This document shows, one piece after another, positions 55,150-64,000 of a stretch of DNA of 64,000 nucleotides; the first letter of the stretch is position 1; each line of letters opens with the position of its first letter. A model generated the notes under the pieces. It was not told where the DNA came from. It made no database searches and saw only the letters and a program-made list of their open reading frames with translations. Both the position numbers and the translations under genes were made by a program. Origin of the DNA: Macrothele yani (Eukaryota; Arthropoda; Arachnida; Araneae; Macrothelidae); the NCBI GenBank assembly GCA_039090855.1, contig CM077006.1:49671336-49735335 (forward strand), written 5' to 3'.

Positions 55150-56326
55150 TACATTGAAAGGACAAATTATTACGTACACCCCGGTGAAAATACGCAAAGC
55201 AACAGGACAGCAGCAAATCGTGGTGTGCAGGAAAACCGGCTGGGGCTATAAATAGAGTGGGTCGGTACGGTACGCACAGGAATACATTCTGTCATGGGTC
55301 GAGGACGAGACTTAAGTGAGTTTGATCGAGGTCAAGTCGTGGGAACCAGGAAGGCCGGATATTCACTCAATGCAACGGCGAAACTGTTAGGAATTCCGCT
55401 ACAAACCGTAGCAAGCGTGTACCAGGAGTACGTGAAATCTGGCAAAACCGCTAACAGTCTGATGAAATGTGGCCGTAAATCTGCACTGGATGATCAAGGG
55501 CGCCGACGATTGGCCCGCATCGTACAGACGAATCGGAAGGCTTGTTTGCAGCAAATCACATCACAGTTTAATGAAGGAGCATCCACAAGCCTATGCTCAA
55601 AGACAATCCGTCGACAGATGGGACAGTCAACGACCACATCGTGCCCCGATGTTAACAGCACAGCACTGCATGATTCGGCTGCAGTTTGCGAAGGCCCATT
55701 AAAATTAGAGCACGGAAGATTGGAAACGCGTCATATAGTCTGATTAATCTCGTTTCACACTGTATTGCGCCGATGGCAGGCAGCGTGTGTGGCGTATACG
55801 ACACGAAGCTATGGACACCGCATGCCAGGTTAGGGTTGTACTACAAGCCGGTGTAACTGTTTGGGCAGCTTTCACGTGGTTTGGTCTGGGTCCCTTGGTA
55901 CCTCTTGAGTCTTCTGTCACTAGTTCCAGCTATGTGCAGCTCCTGGCCGACCATCTCCACCCTTTCATTACGTGCCTCTGTCCGAACCAAGTCCCGATCT
56001 TCCAACAGGACGACGCTCCACCCCATCGGCCCCGGCTAGCGACCGACTGGCTCCACGAGCATAGCAGTGAGATTATCACACTCGCATGGCCCCCTCGCTC
56101 ACTTTATGGTACATATTGGGACGAGCTGTTTGTGATCAACCATCCCCACCTACATTTCTGCCTGATCTACGCCAAGCATTCTTAGATTTTTGGTCAGCGA
56201 TACGTGCGTCTGTGTTTCGGAACTTTACTAAGTCCGTACCATGACGTTTGGATGATGTCCTGCGTGCAAAAGGTGGTGCCACGCGTTATTAGATGGGTGT
56301 ACGTAATACTTTGTCCTTTCAGGGTA
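55150..56326 (+). mobile_element. Tc1-like DD34E transposon
   Basis: TIRs TACATTGAAAGGACAAATTA at 55,150 and inverse GTCCTTTCAGGGTA ending 56,326. Gene from 55,294: MGRGRDLSEFDRGQVVGTRK, GIPLQTVASVYQEYVKSG (HTH1), RRRLARIVQTNRKACLQQIT, frameshift near 55,640 (HRAPMLTAQHCMIRLQFAKAH), SRFTLYCADGRQRVWR, FQQDDAPPHRPRLATDWL (D2). The PDLNPIE block is corrupted to RSLYGTYWDEL, so the catalytic E is lost. Inactive. Confidence 0.9.
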
Positions 56327-56347
56327 TTTAACAATTATGCTTAAAGA

Positions 56348-56870
56348 ATGATAAACAGGGAAAATAATGTGAAAAATCACTTTTTACTATGTTTCAACAA
56401 TAAGGAACTTCAAGCACATGTACATTCGTATGAAACAAGGAATAAACTACAATTACAACTTATTTTTCCAAAAACGGAATCAATTAAACTTTCTCTAAAT
56501 TACAGAGGCCCTCAATACTGGAATTCTTTACCTAGCAACCTGACTAACTTAAATAATTTTAATTTATTTAAAAAAATTCAAACTCTATCTTCTTCAATAA
56601 TTCAAAAAAAGGAAATGATTGGCGAAACGTCTTCTGATTGTCTGACTTGATGTGTCTATCTGTTGTTTCATTCATTTGTTTCTTCTACGGGGAGTATAGG
56701 GCTATGTCAGGCCATTTTGGCCTTTTCCTTTGTCTTCCCTGTTGTTACAGTCTATGTTCATCATTTATGTACTGTCAATTTTTTCTTACTCTTTTTTCTC
56801 TTTTTTACTTTCTTTTCTTCTAAGACCATGTAACAACAAAAATAAATCTCTCTATTCTAAAAAAAGTAAC
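56348..56870 (+). pseudogene. CR1/Jockey-like LINE 3' end: C-terminal coding tail, 3' UTR and A-rich end
   Basis: 56,348-56,647: HVHSYETRNKLQLQLIFPKT then LSLNYRGPQYWNSLPSNLTN and NLFKKIQTL, the conserved LINE tail (HSY.TR......P......S..Y.GP..WNSLP........F...K). The 3' UTR runs to AAAATAAATCTCTCTATTCT and an A-run at ~56,860. 5'-truncated, probably by ordinary incomplete reverse transcription; it begins 22 bp after the Tc1 element. Confidence 0.82.
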
Positions 56871-57531
56871 TGCCGCCGCTGCTGCTGCCGCTGTTTTAAA
56901 AATTTCGCAACACTCTTGCTTTCCTAGCTCGCAGCGCAAAACGTATGGAACACAAAAATACGAAATTTACATCGTTTGTAGAGAATTGTTTGGAGAACAC
57001 GCTGAAATAAACCGTTTCTCGATTCTGGCGATACTTCAAGAGTTATTGTATTTCAAAGTTAAGGTAAGCAAAAAAAGTGCCATCAGGTCGCGTTACGGAC
57101 ACACTAACAGCAACAGAACCATGAAACTTTGTAGGCATGTAGTGCCATGAGCAAATTTTTGCACCGCGTCGCCCTTTTTTTGAATCTCGATTTAGTTTAC
57201 GAGAAATTTAATTTCTAAATTTCACAAATGTCTCTATTTCGCGATGGGATCCATTTAAAAAAACGGATATATGGCAAACAATAAATCATAACGTTTTGCA
57301 ATTTTTACAGCATAAACTCACAACAATCATCCCTTTTTTACAAAAAGAAAATTTAAGAAAAAGTCATTTTCTGATTTTTAAGCATTTTTTAAAGACCAAA
57401 AGGAAAGAAACAAACGGCTCATCCGTCTTCACGATAAATACAAAGGAACGTTATGGTCCCGTGACCTGCTGCCATGGTGACACAGAGAATTTGTTATGCA
57501 TATGCTTTGTTGGTAAAGCTATCTCAGTTGT
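56871..57531. other. Unassigned interval
   Basis: Starts with a GCCGCCGCTGCTGCTGCCGC tract. No gene or known repeat identified; the 79-codon frame at 57,296-57,535 is unsupported. Confidence 0.4.
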
Positions 57532-57535
57532 TTAA

Positions 57536-57973
57536 GGTGGACGTCAAGTAATTTTGCTTCCTATTCTTCCAATGGAAAAACTTCTGTACACATTTTCTTC
57601 ACAATTAATGCGTTCCCAAGGATAAAAATTTGAACATCGATTAAAATAGCTTCATTTTATAACTTGGAATACTCAATATTTTCTAAAACATAACCATAAG
57701 TATGCAATCCATCATTTGTTTGCCTACTGACGTCATCAAACTACAGGTGGCGCCATCTTTTTTCTGGTTCCAACACCACCAAAGGAGAAGTTATTGATTT
57801 TTAATATAATTATGGTTATGTTTTAGAAAATATTAAGTATTCCAAGTTATAAAATGAAGTTATTTTAATCGATGTTCAAATTTTCATCCTTGGGAACGCA
57901 TTAATTGTGAAGGAAATGTGTACAAAAGTTTTTCAATTGGAAGTATAGGAAGCAAAATTACTTGACGTCCACC
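57536..57973. mobile_element. Palindromic MITE, copy 2
   Basis: Same family as 35,049-35,488, ~93% alike by eye: GGTGGACGTCAAGTAATTTT ends and the GACGTCATCAAACTACAGGT centre. TTAA on the left (57,532-57,535); right flank TCTA. Confidence 0.87.
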
Positions 57974-57979
57974 TCTACT

Positions 57980-59210
57980 GTTTAGCATAACGGTTTACGG
58001 AAATGCTATTTGGACCGCTTTTGTTTTCCTTAGTGGTAAATTTAGTAAGTGCTAAACGACAAAAGTCCGACCTTCCAAAAATTAACGACAGTAAAAAAAC
58101 TCTGAAACTTCGGAATAACAAGCCTTATTTGCTTAGACATGCAATAAAAATTGAAATTTATATGAATTTTCCAGTTTTTATTTCATATGATATACTCGGA
58201 GATCGGGCTGCAGGGGCCGAGCGCTAATCTGGAAACGAGCGTAGCGAGCCTAGAAGCGCAGCCCCTAGTAAAATAAAAAAAAAAAAAAAAGCATACCCTT
58301 CCTAAACTGGATTAAAATAGGGACAAAAAATAAGATTCCATGTTACGCTTTGTAGATAATTTATGCTACGTATCTTTCGCGTGCCTAGATCTTTGTATGA
58401 AATAAAACGAGTGATTCGAGAGTGTACATTTGTTTACATATAACACAATGCCTTTATTCGCGTCACCATGACAACACCGAGCAACAGTCCGGTACATACT
58501 AAGTGGAATTAAATCCTAACAACAAAAAATAAGGTTTACTAATTCCTGATATTGAGCGGTACTTAGGTAGGTGGATTAATGAATGTTATTGTCGTAAAAC
58601 CAATGAAAGAAGATATGTAAGTCATAAAAGTAAATATTTACTAAACTACGGAGGCGGCAATGGTAAGAAATGATCCTGACACCGGTGAAATGTGTTGTAG
58701 CTACAAAAGTCGATCTGCGCATGTGCAAGCTAAAATATGACCACAAGATAGAAAGAAAAGCTGAATCGGAAGTGTGTTAGTGAGGATGATTGGTAACTTT
58801 GGGTCTAGGATATCTAGAGGTTATATCTCATTTTCTTGCCAATAGCAGGGTTAGAGAGGAACCCAAATTATATTACGACGCAAATTTTGCATAGCATCAA
58901 AAATGCATTTTTGTAATGGCTTTTATCACATTTAGCATCAGGTTCTCGTAATTTACGCAGATTGCAATGTGATACCATTACGCATATGTTAAACGGAATG
59001 GAAGAATGTTCCGCGATAGTTTAGTAAAATACAGTATATTGTTCAGTAACAATTAAATTAACTATTGCTGGAAGAACATTCAAAAATAAGATTTCAACAC
59101 TTGTTTTGACTACTTCCGTTACCTATTTTCGTTACATCTAAATTTTTTCATCAAAAACAGGAATTGAACATTACAGTGAATTCAGCATATGCGCAACAGT
59201 AGATGAAAAA
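57980..59210. other. Unassigned interval with a GC-rich foldable stretch at ~58,200-58,265
   Basis: GGGCTGCAGGGGC and GCGCAGCCCC flank GAGCGTAGCGAGC; an A-run follows. Could be the head and tail of an old SINE. No coding evidence elsewhere. Confidence 0.35.
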
Positions 59211-59214
59211 AATC

Positions 59215-60300
59215 CTAATCCCTGTGTATGGAAGTGTAAATTATCAGTGCATTAGTAGTTAGCCAATTTGAGTATAGCTGTAAGTGAGTGTTAACTTTAG
59301 CAATAATGCCATTTATATTGTGTCCCCTAAAAAGTAATGATGTGTTATCTGCGTATAGTATATATAGTATATATCTACGTATAGTATAGACTTCCTTTTC
59401 TGATGTTATGCTGAATATATCATTAATATATAAATTAAATAAAAAGGGCCCCAAAAATCGATCCCTGTGGAACTCCGTAATGCGATTGCTGTAAAATGGA
59501 TTGGAATTGATTAATTTCTGTATATTGTTGCCTGTTTGTAAAATAATTTTTAAGTAAAGTACGAGGCATCCCCCTTATTCCCAGAGTATTTAATTTATGA
59601 AGGATGATTTCATGATTTATTGTGTCAAATGCTTTTGTTAGATCTAAAAAGATAGCAAGTGTCGTGGTATTAGTGCAAAATTTTTTTGAATACGGTTTTG
59701 TAAATAAAGCAATGCAATTTCAGTAGATTTGTGGGGCTGGAAACCGAATTGATTTTTATTTATAATATTGCATTTTAGAGAAAATGTTATTAGTCTTGTG
59801 TATATTATTTTTTCTAAAATTTTGGCAAATATGGACAGTTTCGCAACAGGGCGACAATTATTAGCATCATTTTTTGAACATGATTTAGCCGCCCCGGTGG
59901 CGCAGTGGTCTAAGCGATTGCCTCTGATCATTCGTCCGAACGGGATCCGGGTTCGAATCCCAGTGAGGCATGGATGCTGTGTTTGTCTTACGGCACTGGC
60001 TCTCTCCCTTCCCTGGAACCAGTGACCCTAAATTAGGGAAGGGCGACTGCTTATAGCCTATTGAGTTGCTCACGGTGGTCGTTAAACCTCCAATCAAAAA
60101 AAAAAGGACATTATTTATATTTGGAAGTGATCTTTGTTATCTTAAGAACATCCGGAAAAATTCCTGTGCAGAATAACCAAATTAAAGATTATTAATAATG
60201 GTTTTATTATTATTTCGGCAACATGTTTTATTGTAGTAGGGTGAATATCGCGATAGCCAGGACCGGTATTCGTTTTAATTTGTTTTAGTAAGAGCTCCTG
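59215..60300 (-). pseudogene. LINE (CR1/Jockey-like) reverse transcriptase, 3'-truncated
   Basis: Reading leftward: HPTTIKHVAEIIIKPLLIIF and HRNFSGCS (RT start, family NLSL..G.FP), then, after the SINE, NNCRPVAKLSIFAKILEKII, NQFGFQPHKSTEIALL (QFGFR...ST motif), and at 59,454-59,215 GPFLFNLYINDIFSIT (GS.LGP.LF..YINDI) and LYADNTSLL, in which the YADD box is changed to YADN. The C-terminal part after SNWLTTNAL is absent. Inactive: catalytic D lost, SINE insertion, shifts. Confidence 0.85.
59889..60103 (+). mobile_element. tRNA-derived SINE, family 1, inserted in the LINE (best-preserved copy)
   Basis: GCCGCCCCGGTGGCGCAGTG, TCTAAGCG, GGGTTCGAATCCCAG head; full body with CCCTAAATTAGGG and CTTATAGCCTATTGAGTTGC; tail CCTCCAATCAAAAAAAAAAG. 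Imperfect flanking duplication GAACATGATTTA / GGACATTATTTA (10 of 12). Direction opposite to the host LINE. Confidence 0.92.
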
Positions 60301-61560
60301 AATATGTTAATTTCGTTTTAATTTGTTTTAGTATGTTCTGAATATGTAATTTCTGTAAGAGAAAATGAATTTGAAAGGTGTGCTTTATTTGTATTTTGTA
60401 TATGTAAAGCATTTCTAGGTAAATGATTTTGTTTAAGAATATGCGGAATAGGTATGAAGTGATGGTTAAGATGGGTTACAATATCTTGTGTTCCTGTTAG
60501 TTTTTTTTTTTTTTTTTTGCATGTTGTTGTATAGGTATTCTGGAGTTGTTACCCTAGTTTGATTACCAAGTAAAGTATTCAAGTGTTTTGAAGTCAATTT
60601 AGAAGAATTTTGAGCGAATATATGTGCATAATAGTTTTTTTCCTGTTCGAATAGCGTGATTTAAAGAATTTCGAAAGGTTTTTAATTTGTTAAAATCACT
60701 TTGCAATTTTGTTTTAATAAATTTTGAATATAATCTGTTTTTCTTGTTTATTTGATTTAAAAGATGTGAAGTAATCCAAGGTTTGCGAAATTTCTTTCTC
60801 CATCTTGTATTATTTCAAATAGTGGGGAAGACTTTATCATAGATTTCTTTTAAAGTTGTGCAAAATCCATTGTAAGCTAAGTTTAGAGATTCATACATTT
60901 CAAGTTCTTCCCATGTTAAAACACTTAAAGTGTTTTAAATTTATCAAGATTTAATTTATTTATGCGTCAACTTTTGTGAAGCGTAGGTGGAGTTTTCATT
61001 TCCCTTCCAGTATATTGAAAATATTGGTAAGTGATCACTAATATCGTGTTGTATGTAGTATTCCTGTTGTAAGTTGAATTGGAGCATTAGTTATAGACAA
61101 ATCAATCATAGTATTATTATTGGGAGTTATTCAAGTTGAGAAAGTAACTGTATTCTTAAACTCAGATGTAGTTAGTAGTTGGTTAAATTGATTAATTATT
61201 GAGTTATTACAAGAAATATTTATATTAAAATCTCTCATTATAAACATTTTTTTATTTGTAAGATTTGCAAATTCAAATAGGTTATTTAATATCACTAGAA
61301 ATTCCCTGTAATCTGAATTAGGTGGAATGTAACATGTGGTAATATTATAAAATTCATTTTGAACTATGAGTATTTCAATATTTTTATTCAGAAATGTTAA
61401 CTCTTTAATTAAAGAGTAATATTGGTTTTGGTTATTGACATAAATTACTACTCCTCCTCCCCTTGTATATTCTCGGTTGAGATCAAAAACCTGGAAATCA
61501 TTCATTTGAATAGTATAGTGCTGGGTAGGAAACCAAGTTTTAGTAATGCATGTTACATCC
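60300..61560 (-). pseudogene. LINE ORF2 apurinic endonuclease domain and linker
   Basis: 61,505-61,131: DLNREYTRGGGVVIYVNNQN (TRGGGV.IYV block), ILIVQNEFYNITTCYIPPNS (Y.PP motif), KKMFIMRDFNINIS (catalytic GDFN changed to RDFN). This is the EN domain of a non-LTR retrotransposon. 60,300-61,130 should hold the EN-RT linker but is frameshifted and only weakly readable. Confidence 0.8.
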
Positions 61561-62029
61561 AGTGGTGTGCGAATTAATTGTGTAAGTGTTTCTAAGAGTG
61601 TATTTTATTTTGTAATGATCTGGCATTTATATGCATTATTTTAAGTGTTTTATCTGTATTCAAAGATAAATGTTTCACTATGTAATGTTGAGATTGCATT
61701 AGGAACTATAGTTATATCGTTAATTATTATTAGTGTGTCAATTGAGGTGTTACACAATTAAGTAAGGCCATAAACTCAGAATATGTAATTTCTGAGTTAT
61801 TGCTGCATATGCTCCTCAATCAAGACGATTTTACTTTTTTGATCATTTTCACGCTGCTTTATGTAGAGATTTACATTGTCTATCCAGGCATATTTGATTT
61901 TTTGTTGCTGCGCCAATCTTCTAGTTTGCCAATGCATGTACTTGTATAAAGAGGAGAGGCTTTCATTGATAAAAATAATTTTAGGTTGATATTTGATATC
62001 TAAATCAGAGTTGTTAATAGGAATCTTTC

Positions 62030-62790
62030 GGGATGTGATCCACTAATTTTTAATAGACCTAGATCGAAATTGAACCAAGATAGGAGTTTCATGTTTCTTA
62101 TTTTGATTGGCCGATAAGGCATGAACTATGTCTATGTCTTTAGGTTGGCAATTTATATATTTTTAGTTTATTAGCTAGTAGATCTATTTTTTTCTTATTT
62201 CAGTTTCACTATTTATATTCTTAATAATGTCCATGAATTTCGATATTTTTATTCCTATAATACTGGTTCATTGAATGCAATTCAGTCTTCAAATTTTTTA
62301 TCTGTTAGGAACTATTACTTTCTTGAGTTTCCATCATTTCAATTTTACCTTTTAAGGTATTATTGGCCTGCTGCAAAGCATTACACTTTTCAATTAGTTC
62401 ATCGTATTTGGCGCACATAAATTCCATAGTGTGTTTAATTTCTTGTATTTCTTTTTTCAATTGTGGGATACAATCAAGTTTAGAATTTATCTTAAGTATT
62501 GCTTGATTGATTAGTTGTAACTCTTGTGTTTGATCTTCTTTATTATTCGGTAAGTTAGTCTTTGTCTTAGATGAGTTGGCTACAGCTGAACTATTTTTTT
62601 TGAGTCAGAGAAATCTGTACCCCAAGTATTGAGCAATCCTGGCACTGAATAAGTGTTTTTTTTATGTCTGTTTTAAAAAAATTTCTATGTCATTTCTGTG
62701 CATTGCGTATGATAGGGTTTGCTGCATTGAGGGCACTTCGTTGAATTAAGAGTACACAATTGACCCTGTTGGCAAGTATAATACTTCATG
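62030..62790 (-). pseudogene. LINE ORF1: zinc-finger plus coiled coil
   Basis: From 62,790: MKYYTCQQGQLC...KCPQC..PYHTQC, a C2-x-C2-x-H-C PHD/RING-like pattern; stop; PGLLNTWGTDFSDSKKNSSA; then DQTQELQLINQAILKINSKL, LKKEIQEIKHTMEFMCAKYD, ELIEKCNALQQANNTLKGKI, a heptad coiled coil; then MNQYYRNKNIEIHG, matching the L..YSRRNNIEI.G block of LINE ORF1 proteins. Chaperone/RNP role by family. With the EN and RT to the left it makes one ~3.6-kb minus-strand LINE. Confidence 0.75.
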
Positions 62791-62799
62791 AATAAGGTC

Positions 62800-63430
62800 A
62801 ATAATTATCAATAAAGTGTAATAAAGTATATAGCAGTCTGTTACAAACAGTCTATAATTTCGACCAGGTCGACAACACTCCACAAAAACCAGTGTTAGAT
62901 TACAACCTCTTTACTTGATCGATTACACCCTATAGATTGATGTTAAAACGCGTTAAAATATTTTATAAGAACCAGTTGTAGAAAACCCAAAAACTTTAAG
63001 TTGGAACTCGTCTTCAAGTCCGCACGACAGATGGCGACACAAGTAATCAGTTTTTAAATAACGCAAAACATCAAAGTAAGTGGTGTTACTTTCAGCGACT
63101 CGCCTTATGTACTTTTCCTAGCAATATAGAAACTATATGAAAAGAGTACGAACCCCTATAGCTCCAACTCCACCACAGCAGAATCCATCCACGGAATGTC
63201 TTACAGTCGTAATCCAGCTGGAGCCACACTCAGCACAGGATCCAAGAATCACTGGTAGCACACCATAATAGTATTTACCTCCCAAAATATATCACAGGCT
63301 GCTGAAGAATATTACCAAACCACAAATTATCAATGCAGGTTGTGAATCAGATACAACAGAAACTCGTAGTTGTAAATTCCTAATCATTTAAAACTATTTT
63401 TGCAGAGAGGAACAACTAAACATCCGTTTC
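62800..63430. other. 5' flank of the LINE and unassigned sequence
   Basis: May include the LINE 5' UTR (62,800-62,950). No repeat or gene recognised in 62,950-63,430. Confidence 0.4.
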
Positions 63431-63439
63431 GGACTTGAC

Positions 63440-64000
63440 TCGAAAATCACGGTTCTTTCTGGCAAATTGTCCAAAGAGCGCGAGCTTTTCAACCATTCAG
63501 GACGAATTATTTGCTCATTTCCTCCGGAATAGTGATGGCGTAAATCATTCCCTTCCCTCCTGATTAATGATGGAATAATCCTTTCTTCCTGAATAGTGAT
63601 GGTGCAAATCTTCCCTTCTTGGGAGTTTATTCTTTATTCGCGCAAAAGATGGATTCACAAATGATCATTTAAACAAATTGCCATTCAACTACCAGGTTAA
63701 CTGCTTGAGTAAATCATTCTTTGCGGGAAACTCGTGCTTACGACCAAAGTGCGTGAGAGGTCAGGGCCCTTTTTGGCAAATTTTCGATAAAAAGTGCGAG
63801 CTCTTCAACCATTCACGATTCAGGCACTCCGTTCGAAAGAATGGCGTTCAGGTTATTCAAACAATTAACCATTCAATTTCCAAAATGTCACTACGCTGAC
63901 TGAGTAAATCATTCGTTGCAGAGATCTCGTGTTTACAACCGAAGTGCGTTCAAGGCCACAGCTCTTTCTTGGCAAATTGTCCAAAAGAGAGCCAGATCTT
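63440..64000. repeat. Degenerate ~200-bp tandem repeat running off the right edge
   Basis: TTGGCAAATTGTCC/TTGGCAAATTTTCG, GCGCGAGCTTTTCAACCATT/GTGCGAGCTCTTCAACCATT, GAGTAAATCATTC and CTCGTGYTTACRACC recur at 63,450, 63,690-63,820 and 63,900-64,000. A shorter inner repeat (TCCTGAATAGTGATGG) lies at 63,520-63,610. The 73-codon frame at 63,678 is repeat translation. Confidence 0.75.

Noticed and set aside
58200..58265. Bacterial-style GAGCGTAGCGAGC sequence as contamination
   Set aside because: Only one short foldable stretch embedded in AT-rich host-like DNA; more likely an old SINE or hairpin.

Overview
This window is eukaryotic repeat-rich DNA, most likely from an arthropod. The evidence is an AT-rich background, no operons, at least twelve degenerate Tc1/mariner-superfamily transposons, Penelope-like GIY-YIG remnants, CR1/RTE-type LINE pieces, three tRNA-derived SINE families and many satellites. 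I cannot name the species. I found no host gene I would defend. Nearly every recognisable reading frame belongs to a mobile element, and almost all are broken by stops and frameshifts.

Layout. 1-10 kb: a ~145-bp satellite (1-725) recurs in inverted orientation at 8723-10016. Between the two lie a Penelope-like endonuclease fragment, a foldback-type minisatellite, a mariner split by a second Penelope-like insert, a LINE scrap, a Tc1 remnant inflated by a 41-bp minisatellite, a SINE and another mariner. 10-14 kb: an imperfect palindrome of two Tc1 copies around a SINE. 13.39-16.74 kb: a structurally complete DNA transposon with ~300-bp inverted ends, an exact 8-bp target duplication and an unclassified multi-domain protein. 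17.4-19.6 kb: a mariner interrupted by a 1.49-kb foldback-like element with a 9-bp target duplication. 20.4-22.5 kb: a LINE reverse transcriptase carrying about 17 copies of a 77-bp repeat of its own coding DNA. 22.6-26.35 kb: repeats carrying CTCF-like motifs, partly inside a hAT-like element. 27.0-29.3 kb: five ~460-bp repeats. 29.7-35.5 kb: minisatellites, MITEs, SINEs and a pogo-like TIR pair. 36.1-37.1 kb: a short mariner. 39-42 kb: the least repetitive stretch, CpG-rich in part, with promoter-like and splice-donor-like signals. 42.7-44.3 kb: a nest of mariner, foldback element and SINE, both insertions with target duplications. 44.6-52.0 kb: a large inverted repeat containing a mariner with an amplified helix-turn-helix segment and a THAP-like fragment. 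52.17-56.33 kb: three Tc1-type elements almost end to end. 56.3-62.8 kb: LINE pieces, including a long minus-strand LINE with a zinc-finger and coiled-coil ORF1. 63.4-64 kb: another tandem repeat running off the window.

Best candidates for something undescribed: the 13,390-16,740 transposon (hAT-like ends, unfamiliar protein), the foldback family whose ends are built from fast-changing 15-17-bp minisatellites, and the recurring tandem amplification of short coding segments inside three unrelated transposon genes.
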